From assembly GCA_013398615.1 (NCBI GenBank), contig VZSR01000393.1, positions 4,712,888-4,776,887 of the forward strand: a DNA stretch of 64,000 nt, written 5' to 3'. Shown here in pieces: positions 49,019 through 63,000 of this stretch. The notes under the pieces are model-generated. The model made no database searches and was not told the origin of the DNA. It worked only from the letters and a program-made list of their open reading frames with translations. This DNA comes from Brachypodius melanocephalos (lineage: Eukaryota > Chordata > Aves > Passeriformes > Pycnonotidae). Each line of letters opens with the position of its first letter. The stretch's first letter is position 1. Both the position numbers and the translations under genes were made by a program.

Positions 49019-52000
49019 CAAAATTGACTCTATATTTGGAGAAAAAGGTACAGTCCAAAAAAAGATCGAGCTGAGCCCAAAACCTGTGCTTGAGAGTGTG
49101 ATTAAAAACTTGCATTTCCCCAAACAGCCATGTCACAAGATGCCAAGTGCAGAAGGCATTAATCATCTGCACCTTATCTCTATGAAAAGCCATCTTCAAA
49201 GCAGAAAGGAGGAGAGTTCTACCCTCTAGAGATAAATGGCAAATCGTAAATAGCAAGAGGCACTCAGATACTGTGATTATGAGCTTTATAGAAATGCCTA
49301 TAAATAATACTAGGAGGTGCCCAAATACTACAGCTTACTTATGGAAATAAATAAAGCACATAAAAATCTGACAAGATGCAAGCTTCTCTCCCATATGAGG
49401 ACACTTCACTTTCCTTTTCCACTTTCTGTTCTGAGAGCAGGGTCTGTCATGCAGGGACTAGGTCCTCATCCTTAACTTGCAGTCTCTTGAGAAATAATAA
49501 AGAAAATCACTATGGAAAATAGCATGAAAGCATTGAGGTCAGAAAGCTTTAAAAGGCATACTTAGCTGTGCATCCTTTGCAAATTTTGAGTTTAAAATAA
49601 GAAAAGTGTAGCAGGGCAGAAAGTTTTAGAATCTGAAATTTGAGACATTGAGAAATTTGAGAGTGATAAAATGAAAGACTTTGGAAAAGTCTTTAAATGG
49701 TCATGAGATTTGCTTAAGTTGAAGCTATAAGAATTGAAGAAATGTGTGCCTATCCATGGCTGGCTTTTTAATAAAAAGATGCTCTCAAAACTTGTTTTGG
49801 TTAAAGTATCTGTGTGTCAGTGAAGTGAAAAGTTCACTGAATTCCTGCTGAAGATGATGTTAGTTGGTGGGCATGGAAATGTGTCCAAGAGCAGTGGATC
49901 AAAGCTAAGATTTGGACCATGACCATCCTCAGTTTTGGAATTCCATTTAGTCCCATCACACTGATGTTAAACTGTGCTTTCAATCTGGGATAGCTTAGGT
50001 GTGAAGCAGCAGTCCACAGCTTTTGCAGGAAGGCATTTCCTCTGGAAATGATTTAGAAAAATTGTAGGCAGCTACACTTCCATAATTCTACAACTGTAAG
50101 GGGGAAAAAATTGTGCTTTAGAAGAACCTACTGAGTAGTGTTAGTGGGAGTTGGCAATTCTAGTGTGAGCAGCACACCAGAAACATCCCAGTGCATGGCA
50201 CTCTGAATGCCAGGAGCAGTGTGAGGTTCCTGATAAACAGAGAACCTTGCAGAAAGAGGAAAATGAACTCTCTGAGAGTATTTAGGCTTGGGGCTCTTGT
50301 AAGCTCTTTGGTTCTGCTGCTGCAAACATGAAATGGTTTCTAACACACAGTCAGACCATATTCTCTGCTCACTAATGGTGCTCTCACCCACTAAGTTGGT
50401 GTATCTGGATAATCCAGCATCCAGATTGGTCTGTGCGCCAAGTACTTCTTCAAAAAACCCCTTTTTGTCTTGATCTGGTAACCTGGTTGTTTAGGTGGTG
50501 ATTTCACTGAGTAGAACACAGTAAACTTCCAGCCCTGCAGAGCTGGTCCGTGTAACCGAAATATTAAATATTCTATTCTTACAAATTACGTAATAAACAA
50601 AGGAGATTTTCAAATGTTCTAGCTTGGTTGTGTACAGATGGAGTGAGTAATTAACTATATTTGTTTTAATTATATGTAGAAATGTCAAGCAGCTTTATTA
50701 GATAGTAGCCTAGTGTACATTTATTGTGACCAAGTACCTACTTGAAATAGCTCATGGCTTCAGGAATATCTCAGCTTCGTAGGAGCTTGAAAATGAAGTT
50801 GTTTCTACATTAGCTTTTACTCCTCTGTGGATGTTTCTGCTTCTTCATTTGTGTTATTTTGAAAATAACCAAGTTCATGAGTTTCTTTAATGACACAGAA
50901 GGACACTCTAGACATAATTTTTTTTCTGAATTTTAATTATGTTGATATCTAAACAGTGATGTTTTCCTGCCGTAGTCCTCAGATAAGAAAAACTTTTAAG
51001 TGAGGTTATTGCTGCTATCTTTTTTGAAGACCTGAAACCCCCTGTTCTTGGGAATTGTTCCCATTGTCAATATGTAAGAGTAAGTAAAATTGGAAGAAAA
51101 AGAAATGTGGAAGTTCCTAATCTTTGATTTAAGTTGATTTAAGTCTGGGCCAGACTGTCAAATTGCCTGATGGATCCAAAACAAAGAGCCATGCTGTGAA
51201 GACATGTGAAAGACAAAAAGAGGTTAAAAGATTTTCTGGGCTCTCTGCACATTGAATAGTCATCAATTCTGTTACCAGAATGGCTCCTGGAATATGTCTG
51301 ATGTTGCTGGTGAGAACATGGTCTACCCTATGATTAAATTCTCATCTTTGCCCAAATGTTTGAAAGGGCAACTGTCTTAAACCTTTGAACTTTATTTGTA
51401 ATACAAAACTTCAATTAGATAAAAGACAATAATTAGCAAATCTTTTATCTTAGGGCATAATTAAATCTTTAAGGCAGGACATCTTAATCAATGACTTGTA
51501 ATGACAAGTTCATAAATAAATTAATTCTTCCAATGAGTGTCTGACAGAAATCAATGAGTGTTAAAAGAGATTCAGAATGAGGGGACACCACTATAGAAAC
51601 ACTGTAGCTCAATTACACTTGGTTTAAAGATTCTCATCTATAAAGTATTAGCTTGTTCAAAAGATGATATATTATTTAAAGACAGATCGTTAAAATACTA
51701 ACATCTAATTTTGCAGAGCCTTTTTTGGAACTTCCATCTTTACATAAATAAGTATTTCAACACGGTTTATGATTAGCTTTTTGTGTAGGCTCTCTACAAA
51801 AATACCCAGTCAGTTTGACTGATTTGCTGTCCTTGTTGAGTCCTGGTGGTGAGTCTTGTTACTGAAAGTAAAACTTGTCAGAGCAGATGTTGTGTCACCT
51901 CCATGTCACTGGTAAGGATCTCCCATCCAAGTGAAAATTTGTTTAAAAGTGCCTCAAGACCTTAAATGTTCTTACTCAGGAGATGGCTGTTCATTTAACA

Positions 52001-54720
52001 CTTTATACCACAGCACAGTGCATGAGCTTTAACTCAAAGGTTGTCTGTTGGTATAAGAATGATAAAATGAGGACACAAAAGAAAGCCACAGGGGATCTTG
52101 TTCTGTTTGAGAGCTCTTGTGACCAGTGTTACCTGTGAGGTGTGAAGCCCTGGGACCTGCCTCTTGCTGGAGCCAATGCAGCAGTGGCTAAAAATTCCTA
52201 CAGAGAGGGGATGGTGGAAATTCCACTTTCCTAATATTGCACATGACTGTGTTGCTTCTAGTTGGCATTACTAAATACACTGCCTCCTATCTCCCACTTG
52301 TTCTGACCACCTGGCCTTAGTGGACTAAAAATAGCAGCAGCTTCATGCTACTAGTGTGAAGTTCTTAATCATGATCCTTTCCTTACTCATTTAAGTATCA
52401 CATGAAGTGTTAAAAAAAAAAAAAAAAGTAGTAGCATATATTTCCAGTTGAACTCACTTCTATCAAGTTTCTCTTGTGGTTTGTGGCACTTAGAGAATCT
52501 CTGACAAGAAACACTCAGATTTTAAATGTTTGGTGCATGTACATGGAGAATAAGTGCTGTAATTCTTGATGAAGCTTTATCATCATTAGACAAAGGAACT
52601 TCAGAGTTTGGTTTGCCTGGCAGCCAGGAGGAAGGGCTGCTTGGCCAGTCTGCACAAATAGGTCTGGTCTAGGCACAGCCAGTTCCACTCCATCTGGAAG
52701 ATCCACCTAAACTAGACTGAACATGGGGAGGAGATATTGTGGTGGAGACAAGCTGGGAAAGGGAGCTTGGGGTGTTGCAGTGGAGAAAGATCCAGGATGT
52801 GCTGGAGCTGGGGAGGAAGGCAGTGAGAGCAGGAACAGAGGAGATAAAAGCATGGAAAACTGGCCTGTGTTAGACTGCGGCTTTGATCTCTTTTCTAACT
52901 TAGGGGATAACAAAAACCTCATTACTTTTATACTGCCCCAACAGTATTAATTAAACAATCATGCTTTCTCCTAGTGTATTAATGAGATGCACTACAAATT
53001 TACTTTGGTTTTGAGTGGTGAAAATCTGCAGCTTCTAGAATGATCAATTCTTTCTGTTGTTGTGTGTGGGGCACTGAATATCAGATTAAGTTAAAACGTT
53101 AGTGATTTCCTATTTGAAACCTGTTAAACAGCACAACAGATGGAAAGTTCTGTTCAGGTTATGGGCGTCCAGATCTGTCACTGATTAAAAGAGAGGTGGC
53201 ATTTGCTGGTGGCTGGTGCTGATAGATATCTCTGCAGAAGAGTGAGAAAGGTCTCACATCCTCATAATCCAGCAGCTCTGCCCCTGACAGACAGAATCTG
53301 CTGCCCCTCACACCTTATAAAGATCAGTTGCTATTCATGTGAAACTGGGTTAGAGCTCAGAGCATCGTTGGACAGATTTGTTCACAACCTGGGTGCTTGC
53401 AGCTCTTCAGAAGGGTGATAGCAATCTAAACCTCTTGCCTCTTTGGATATACTCTCCCTTCAGAGCTGTCATCCAGGTTGTCAAACTTATCCTTAGCAGA
53501 CTGCAGCTTTCAAGGTCCTTTTATCCACGCTGTAACATTCCTGTCCATCCCATTATGCTCTGTCAATGAGGGTGTTTGTGCATTTCGTTTGAAGCATCTT
53601 AAAAGTATTTTGCTAAATTCCTTCAAGGGAATTTAAATAGCCCTAATGACTATATTACCTTACAGGCTTTTAAATGTTTTCCCAGCTGCTTGATTCAATG
53701 CAGTATGAATTGTGAGCCTTTCCACAGTAATCTTGGCATTTGTTTAGGAGTTAAATATTAACAGATTTTTTGTCTTTCTCTCAGACAGTAGTCTCTGCAC
53801 CTGCTTAATTTGCTGTAGGGTTTCTTAGAAGCAAATGTTGCTTTCTTTTCAAGTGCTCTGGGTTTTGTTCTCTATATGTGCTTTACATGAGGTCAGCTTG
53901 AAGAAGCCTTGGACTGAAACACTTCTGTTATCTTACAAACATGATTCTGTCCCAGTAAAAATCTGGGACTGGGAAGAGATCCCAACTGCACTGATGAACT
54001 TGAGTGGTGGATTTGTTGCAAACAGAGTAATTCAATGTGATGCCCTGTACAGGGCTTCAAAATTACTTGGAGCACATTTTTCAGCATGCCAGTACTTTAG
54101 ATCATCAAGAAGAGAGGAAAAAACCCGAAGAAAAAACAGAAATAAAGAAATAACTCATGTAGATGGGTTAAATATTGGAAGCAATGTGGGTGGCTAAGCT
54201 AATACAACAGATGTATCTTAGGTATTTTTATTTTAAAGACAAAGACAGTCTGCCTCCCACACATTTCAAAATGAATCTCAAATGTATTTTTATAATTTAC
54301 AATTATTTCCATCAGAGAATAATAGAGATTTAATGCCTGAGGTAATTAATGTTCTGTTGATGTCTATTATAGTAGCTATTTTCAGTGTAGGAAATACCCT
54401 ATTAAGAAACAGTTTGCTAGTGTGCTGATCTAGTTGATTTTTATCATGCTTTCTCTGTAAAATAACAATTGGAAGATATGACAATAGATATTTTTATTAA
54501 ACACTTAAGCATCTGATAAAACTGGGGCAAAGATACGTCACTTCAAAAAGAACATTTAAAAAAAATCAGCCCCTCTCAATTTCTGACATTTATTTTTATG
54601 CTACCCTGTTCTTTAAAATATTTTGTGACATTTATTAAATACAGTAATTGGTGAATTGCAGTGCTTTGAATCCAGTTAAAACCCAGAACATGATAAATGT
54701 CTTCTAATGAAAGAAGTATA
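49019..54720. other. Non-coding DNA, nothing recognised
   Basis: Single-copy AT-rich sequence with small frames only. The largest is 120 codons at 53835-54197 on the plus strand, with no domain, preceded by an unremarkable upstream sequence. A poly-A run at 52412-52427 is listed separately. A TATTGCACATGACT string at about 52237 resembles part of miR-32 but has no matching hairpin partner. Confidence 0.55.
52412..52427. repeat. Poly-A run (16)
   Basis: Sixteen consecutive A. No upstream SINE, LINE or processed pseudogene was recognised that would make this a retroposon tail. Confidence 0.95.
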
Positions 54721-55445
54721 CGGCTTTTTCATACTCCTTCTTGTTTCCCCTCTCTGAGGTCCTCCCCCTGCTCTCCCCCAAGTTGAAAAACTGTTTTGTG
54801 TTGTTGTTTCCTCCCCAGTTTCTTGGTTTTGGTGTGGAAATTGTAGCTGCCGTGGCTTCTTCTTTCTCCCTGCTCATTCAGCATTTACCATTCTGTCCTT
54901 TGTCAGTACTGCTTGAGGTTCTTTCTTGTATTTCTGTCTTCCTCCTCTACATTCCTGTATTCAGGACCTTGTTAGACTTGTCTGCTCTCTCATGTAACTT
55001 CATTTGGTGTCTGTCCCCCATACAATATTACCTTTCTTCCTTGTACTTACATTTTCTAGAAGAATTAATTTTATTATATTTTTTACAAGCTCCAGTTCAG
55101 CAGAATTCTCAAAAAATCCAATGTAATTCTGAATAAAGCTACTAATTTTCAGATTTCTGGGATTCATGAGTTATCTTAAAAGGAGTTGTGTTTTACTATT
55201 TAGATGCCTTTCATAAGTATGTTTTCTCTTTTTCAGCTATGTTACCATATTTTCCCCAATGATTTTATTATCCATTATAATTTCTATTTGTATATGTTAG
55301 TTCTGGTTTTAGTGTTTGATCTTTATAGTGCTCAGTCTCATCTTCTCATCCTTTCTTCTTCAGTTCAGCTTTTCTAAAGCAAATGCCACACTTCCCTTAA
55401 GTCTCCAATTCCAGCTCTTCTCCCTTTAGCTTCCCAATCCCCAAA
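54721..55445 (+). repeat. Pyrimidine-rich block (about 0.7 kb)
   Basis: The plus strand is dominated by C and T in long segments, for example 54729-54780, 54856-54960 and 55335-55445. This explains the 131-codon Leu/Phe/Ser-rich frame at 54741-55136, which would otherwise look like a membrane protein. Boundaries are approximate. It could be an old degenerated simple repeat or a stretch with strand-biased mutation. Confidence 0.5.
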
Positions 55446-58400
55446 TTCTTACGGTGGCACTCCTTACCAGAACTGTGACTAACATTGCAAATTGACTGGC
55501 AGTATGCTTTGATTTTTCCCAGCAGGGCAGTAAATGTATCACCCTGCTGTAAAAATTCTGACCCTAGCATTTCCAAAGTTCTCTACAAGCTCTGAGCCAG
55601 ACACACAGTACAGAATACTTGGCGCAGAGATTTAAATTTTCTGTGTCAAAATAAGTATTTCTGAAAAAGTTTTCATTGCCTCCTTGTAAGATTTTTTTCT
55701 CAGATTGTCAGCTCCTGGTATGCTGAAGCTCTGCTGTGTTAGTGGAAGGTCAGGCTGTGCTCAAAACTGCAGCTACAGTAAGCTTTGAAGGTGTTAAAAT
55801 CTGAGCCAGCCCCCAAAAAAACCTGTTTCCTCTTCAAAAAATATTATTCCTTCAATTCTGTTCACTTGGGTTTTTAAAAATTAGAAAAGAGATTTCCAAA
55901 ACTGATTTGGTTTAAAGTGACCATTGTAATAAGAACACTGGTGAGTTTTTACTGTGGGCCTTCATCCATCTGAATAAATGGTCTGACAGCTGAGTGACTT
56001 GGGGTCTTTTAACTTTCAGTCCTTACCTTAGCCCTGTAAGAGCTAAATCTGAGGACTTAGAGCAGTCTTTAAGAACTTTTAGGTACTTTAGATTTTGGGG
56101 TGGTGGTGGTGCTGTGTTTGTGTGTTTTTTGAATGTTTTTTGATTCCAAAGGCAGGGATGGCCAGCTCTGCAGCACAGCAGTGACTGTGAATGGCACTGA
56201 CACGGTGCCACAGCAGCAGCATCAGCTCCCAGGAATGCCACAGACTTCCCTCCCTGCCAAGCCTGACCTGAGGACTCAGCTTTCATTTGTGAGCTCAGGG
56301 CTCTGGGGCTTCTCAGGGACACCATGTGCTTTCATTTTCATTTGTCCAGGATAGGAAATCAGCTTGGGAAGGGTTGGCATATTTAACATCCCACCCCCAA
56401 CCCCACTGCTGCCAATATATGGGAGTCAGCTTAAATATATCCTCCTGCTAACTACTGATGGACTGGTGCTAAATGTTTGTTTTGGCTTAAAGGGGCACTG
56501 CTGAGATGTAATCACAGGATGATTTTGTTTCAGATTTTCCATTGAGTGCATAGTTTTCTGGCTGACTTACTTGGCTGTGTGTTTGAACAGATATATGTAT
56601 ATACATGGTTATCCAGTGGTCTACGTGAAATATAGCAACATTCCCTTTGCACATTGTTAATATGAATTTGGAAATGAATGACTAACTTAAACACTCCCTT
56701 GCAGATGTTATGAAAGTGCTCTGAGTTAGGAAAAAAAAATAAAAGATAGGGAAAACCTGAATGTACTTGTAATTATCTGTGGGTTTTGCTTGCCCTTTGT
56801 TAGGCTCCTTTCTGGCTGTAAATGCTCTCTCTGGTTTTGGCTCGTATGCAGTTGTACAGTGGTGCCTGTAAATGAGCATTTAAAAAGCATCAATACAGGG
56901 CAGTGGCTTCTCTTCTAATAATTACAAAACTGTAATATATTTTTCTAGTAGAGAACAGCTAGGGTTCAGTGCAATGTGTGACTTTTTGATGTTCTGTAAT
57001 GGCCCTTGACATTACAACTCCACCTTCTGGCCTTGGAAAGTAAGGGCTGGGTGCATCACTGCCTATGGGAGAAGAATTTTTAATGCATATTAACAGTAGG
57101 GGCAGAAGAGAAGTCAAATTCTGTAGTACTGAGAAGTTGTTTTTCTTGTTGTGAGTTTGCATTCATCTTCGATCTGAATGTGGCAATGACCTGGACTGGT
57201 CTGTCAATACAGTGTGTTTCTTTTCCATGATGAGGTATTAAGATTTGTAAATGGCTTGAAACAAAAGGATTTGACTTCAGTTCTTGATTTAGGATCTGAC
57301 ATTCCTAGAACTCAATCTCTTCAATATTGAGAACTGAAACAAAAAACCTCGAAGCATCCACACCTAAGTCTTTCTACAGAGCACTATCAAATGGATGGAG
57401 TGATGTTTTTAACCAAGTCAAAATCTAATGAGTGGCAAAGCAAGGGTAGGTCTTATAAGCAGTTCAAGGTTATGTTCATTGTGATATTTGCCTTAGCTTA
57501 GTCAAGAATTGAAGGAGGATAAGAATAAATTTAATCTCTACAGCAAAATATGAACCTGCAAAAGGAAACTGGGCCTTTGAATTCGGAATAGATCAATAAG
57601 ATATTACCAATACCCTTGAGACTGGTAAGATCTGCTCAAGAAACACCTGTTTTCAAATGCCCTTTTTAGAGCTTTATTTATTCATTAAGTTTTGATTATA
57701 TCCTTGGTCATCTTGCAGTCTTTCTGCCTGGCTTGTGGTAGAAAAAAACCCCTGATTATGTGGGAGGAAAAGATGAATTGAGAAGTGGAAGAAGACTGTC
57801 TTGTCTTTTCTTTCACAAAGGATGTGTCTGTTCTCACTTCTAAGTCAAGCAGCACTAGAGTGACACTTTCCCAGTTACACTCTCCACGCAAGTGATGCTA
57901 TGGCTACCACATGGTGGTTCTATAATTGTGAGGTGATGATTGTGTGATGCCAACTGGGAGGCAGAAAGGAGGTTAGGCAATGCTGAACTGGAGGGGAGGG
58001 GTGCACTGATGCAATCTGCTCACTGCCTGGGAGCTCAGCCTCCCTTCCACAGGAAAAATGCTGCTGTTGTCCTTCCCAGTAATAGAGATAGCAAGAATTA
58101 GGGATTTTGCTCAGGTTTTTTTTTAGTATAGCCCTGCTTAGCTATAGATAATGATGCCTTTATGGAGGAGAGGTCAAGGGACTGGCACTGCAGCTATTTC
58201 CAGCTCTGTGCTTCCCTCAGCACCCAGGAAAAGGAGTGAAAACAACTAAACTTAAAGACTAGGTTAAGTTTTAGTTGTGTTTCCAGCTTCTTTGGAATCC
58301 CGCATGTGGCTCAAAATCTTTTGGTGTATTTTGAGTAAAAATTGGTAGTTTGTTGTCTTGCACAATAGGACTTCTGCAAAATGCACCATCTGAAAAGACT

Positions 58401-59815
58401 GTGGGTGTGGCCATGGTACAACATCTTCATGTCAGCTAAACTGGTTGGGAAGGAGGAGCTTTGTTGAATGGCTTTTGGGAATTGGACTATTTTTTGATTT
58501 TTTTTTTTCCTTCAAAAATCCTCAGAGAGGAAAGATATGGATAGGAATAGATAGATGCACACTCCTCTCTAAGAGACCACAACAGAATTCTGAGGTGGTG
58601 ATGTAAAGACTTATATTTGTTACTGTCCCAGTCATTTTGATATCTCATCCTAGAGGAGCTCATGTATGAATAAATGCTCTTTGGCCACTTTTGAAGATGT
58701 AGAGATCAGCTGAGTCATTCTGGCTTTGAAGTTTACTGAGTAAACTTTATTAAACTTGATGGCTCTAAAGCAGCGTATTAGTCAAATTAGAATTTAGAAA
58801 TAATTAAGAATTGATAGAATCCACGGACTTTCAAGATCTATAAACCTGAGTACTTGTGACTTTATGGGCTCAAGCCAGGCACAGATGCAATTGCTGAAGT
58901 GGCTCCAACAATTCATTACTCAGGTATGAAATATGGGCACAAAATTTAGATAGGAGGTCACTGATGATAAAAATCTACATTTGACAGTACAGTACATTCA
59001 AGCCTAAATTTTGGAATTTGGCTGAAATATACCCCACCTCTAGCAATAGTACATAAATTCTTAGGGAAATGAGCTGGTGATACAGCTGTATTACTGTAAG
59101 CAAAAATCCTCAGGGTGGGACTGCTGCCATTAGCTTCAGTGGAGCCAGAAAGCATTTCCTCATCCTTTTACATGGAAATTGAGGTTGGCCATGAAGTCAG
59201 TCTTCCATCTCTTTTCAACCTTGGGGCCACTAAAGCCAACCATGTAGATGTGGCTCTTATTACTCCAGAGTGTTGCTGAGCTGTATCCCAGATGTGCAGG
59301 GAGGGGTTCAGCTGCCAGAGGAATTGGTCAGCAGGCAACTGTTCTATCAACCCTGGTGTTTATTTGCAGGCGGGAGGGAAGGGGTCAGGACCAAGAGTGG
59401 GTAGGTTTGAAGTGTGAGTCGGCCACTGCAGAGACTGACCTGTCTGGAAGCAGATCACACCATTCAGGTCCACACTGGACAGTCACAGATATTGTGATTT
59501 TTGATTTTATAGTTGGTCTTATGAGAGCAATGATGCTTTGATGTTGGCCCTTAGTATCAGCAGTGTGCTGGTAGTACCTGAATGATTTACCTAAATTCAC
59601 GCGAGAAGCTGGTGGTGCTTCAAGAGCAGCTTTAACTTAGATTCTCTGGGATTTTAGGTTGTTGTAAGCCCCAGACCTCGCTTCCTTGCACTTTTCTTCC
59701 AGGTCCTGTCTTTATCAGTGACTTTTGCAGCTGGCTGAAAGCAGGATTTGCACAAAGCTGCACAACATTTTAATACTTGCTGTCACTTTTGGAAAACCTC
59801 AAAATTGTTACTTTT
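55446..59815. other. Non-coding DNA, nothing recognised
   Basis: No gene, RNA or recognised transposon. Open frames are 100 codons or fewer and overlap on both strands, as at 56023-56354. A T run lies at about 58498-58508. A weak CTCF-like match (11 of 14 positions, minus strand) is at 57017-57030. Confidence 0.55.
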
Positions 59816-60010
59816 TTACAGCAAAGTAACCAGAGACATAAAAATCAACGAAGGAAACAGTTAATAGCCTGCAGGGCGATCGAAGGGCTTTGGCTCCTAC
59901 TGCAAAATATTAACGGCTGTAATTTGACCTCTTAGCCAATTAATTTTGGCCAGTGTAAAATTCCATACACTAAATCTGTTTACGATACTTCACTATTCTA
60001 GGCATCTGAT
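59816..60010. promoter_or_regulatory. Candidate conserved non-coding element
   Basis: A short stretch with no repeats and with two CpG-containing motifs (CGATCGAAGG near 59877). It also has an AT core flanked by GCCAA and TTGGC half-sites (59935-59939 and 59946-59950) around TTAATT. The half-sites resemble NFI half-sites but are in the reverse of the usual order. The regulatory call is inference from appearance. Confidence 0.25.
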
Positions 60011-63000
60011 ACTGTGCCAAGACCTTAATATGTCTCTGAACAGAGGTCAAGTCATGGCCTTAAAACGAAGACTTGAAATATAAGCTGTGTGTGGGTGGGT
60101 TGCCTTATGTCCCTAAGGGGCTTATGAGTTCCTTTTTCTATTGCTGTATGATCTGAAACTCTGGTCACTGCTCTCTGTATTACCTTCTTGTATTTCTTAA
60201 TCAAAATAAATCCATTTTGCAGCTCAGAAATGACCCCTCTTTTTCGCAGTTTGTCCATGCAATTATGTTTTCACCACATGGCTCTGGTTAAGCATGCCAG
60301 CAGTTATCTGTTCTCTCTCTTGTGCATCTGTTCAAAAACTCATCTTTGATGGATTTCCTCAACAAGTCTAAGTTATGTCCATCTTGTACTTTGAGGTGGT
60401 ACAGTTGTGTCCTGGTTGTTCTGCCTGTCATTTAACACTTTGTTTTCCTAGCTTTGGCTTTGGGGCCTGGATTTCCCTCTGTTAAAGTATATGAGCACCA
60501 GTGAAATAGCCTGATTTTTATTGGAAAACAACACAAATGTTTGTTGTTCCTACCTGTTTGCAGAGTGAATGGTGTTTGGGGCTGCGCAGCAGCGTATTAA
60601 AGAGCTGCAAGCTGTGTTAGCCTCCAATGAATGCTGGTTAGTTCTGCATGAATATACTGGATTAAAGCCTAATTCAGGCTTGTGCCAAGCTGTACATAAC
60701 TGTTGTTAGGTTATGAATCAGATGAACTGGTATGCTTAAGTCCATGTTCCATGAAACTCTGTATTCCCTGTGCAGCACCATATTCCCAGTGCCATGGAAA
60801 GGTGCAGGTCATGGTAACAGGCTCAGAGCAGGCAAAGTCTAAAGTGCATCATATTCTGTTCAAGTTGTCTGACTTCCAGGAGGAGTCCTGGACCACTGCT
60901 TTTTTTCCCCAGAACCAGCTGACATATGTTTCATATCATAACAGAGCAGTTTTCTGAGATACCCTATACATCTTGTGTCATTGTTGAATTAAAATCTACT
61001 GCTGGCATGTTCTGCATGGACTTTTCTGCAGGATTGAAATGTTGTGCACCTAAATTAAAGGTGTGCCAAGTAGCCTGAAAATAATGAAAGCATGAAGTGT
61101 CTGCTGCTCCACATGCTTGGATGTGTTCACAATCATGCCTGAGACCTTGAGAAACAAAAGGAAGCAGAGCCTAACAAAACTGAATCAGTGTCCAAAATTT
61201 TTGAAATTTTAGATAATGAAATAAAAAAAAATGCATCTTGTCTTACTGCAATTTGGATTGTCTTTTGAAGCACTTGGGGATGTAGAAGTGCTGAAAACAA
61301 ATGATAATCCAATTGGAGTCACCCACTGCTGAATGCAGATTAGGATTAACTCAAGTGTGGGAATGGCAGATGACTGATAATTACCTGCCAATTAGTGTGC
61401 CCCAGTTAAATGGCAAAGTAGAACATCCATCAGGGACTGACCGGTATCTGCTTGCACAGCACCTGATACAACTATTGCTTTAACAGCAACCACTACAATT
61501 ATTTGTCTATTACATTTTCTTTTATCTGTTGCCCATTATGGAAGATATTACTGTTTGAAAGATCAACCTGAAAGGCTTGTAATGAAGAATGCCAATAAGA
61601 AAGCATCTTAACCTAGTACTAAGAAGTTAAAGAAATTTTGAAGCCAAATCTTTGATTTGCTTAAGCCTGATTTATGTTTAATTTAGTGGAGACAAAATAG
61701 CTTGCCAGAATTCTAGTCCTTGACTAAAATGATTTTTTTTTATTTTTTTGTGGAGGGACTGGGAGATGATGGGGAGGGGGATGGAGAGTGAAGAAAACAA
61801 AATTAAAAAAGCACAAGAACAAATTACCTCGTCATTTCCATTTTGAATTTACTTAGCCATTAAAACAAATGAGATTGTCTTAGCCTGTGATATATAGTTC
61901 CCAGCTGATGTGCAGGGTATGAAAATAGTTAATGGCTTAAAGAAGAGAAACAATAAGGTTTTATATTATATAAGGAGATTGTCTTTGTAAAGCTGTTCCC
62001 TGGGTACTGACAGGTGGTGTTGAATTTTGCATACCTTGTATACTTGAAAGAATAAGGTTTTTAGATGGAAGTAAATTGCAAAACCCTGTGCAGCAAAGGT
62101 TGCTTTTTGAAGTGGGAGAAGTTAAGTCAGATTTCTCAGCCCCCAACTGGAGCTGCATAGTGTGAATGAGACAACAAGACAGAAGGTGGACAAACTGGAC
62201 CATGTATCCTGTAGGAAATTACACTTGCATTAAATATGTTTATTTTGGGGTTTATTTTCTAACCTGTCGTGGTAGAGACTGCCAGCAACGTTCAGACTGG
62301 AGTGTGCAGGCTGAAATCCTGTGTCATTTGGGAGGAGTGTTCTAGCTGAGCCCCAGCCGTGCCTCAGAGCTTTGCTCATGATATCGAGGGACAAGAGTTT
62401 GTCACTTCAGGCACCTTCTCCCACCTCTGTAACTCATTCCATTGTGCTACATGCAAGTCAAATCCTACAGAGTGAACTTGTGCAAGGTGAGGGCTGTCCC
62501 AGTGCTTCAGGACAGGATTTATTCGAATCCTTTTTGATGGGGGCAGGAAGGAAGGAGAAGAACACAGAAGAACACATACTTTTCCCATCTGAGTATTGGA
62601 GGCTTTTTCAGGGAAATTAGCTGGAATTTTGTAAGGTCTTAGGCCAGAAGGAGCACTAGATTGGTTTTTCTTTTTTTTTAGTGGAACAGGCTTTTCAAAC
62701 AGGCCAGCAGATGGTAGTGTTTGCTTTGTAATTACAGCTGTGAATTCACGGAAAGGACCGCTCTTGTTTGGCACAGGTCACTCAAGGACTGCTCAATATA
62801 TAGCAGAATTAGAGAATTGTAAGGAGCAATATTGGTTTAAGCAAGCAAAAAGGAAGAGGGGAGCCCATCTCTAATCTTCAGCCAAGTGGGACAATAAAGG
62901 AGCAGAGGCTTGTGCCCCTGTACTGCAGATAAGCTGCCTGGAATTGCAGAAATATCACAGGTGATTAAAGCAGTAAGTCAGGGGACAACCTGAAAACCTT

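Noticed and set aside
52237..52258. Stretch resembling mature miR-32
   Set aside because: Several mismatches in the 3' part and no complementary arm nearby to form a precursor hairpin.
54741..55136. 131-codon hydrophobic open frame resembling a membrane protein
   Set aside because: Explained by the pyrimidine-rich composition of the plus strand; codons rich in T and C give Leu, Phe and Ser.
62760..62960. Possible LTR-like segment
   Set aside because: No paired terminal repeats, primer-binding site or polymerase motifs were found.
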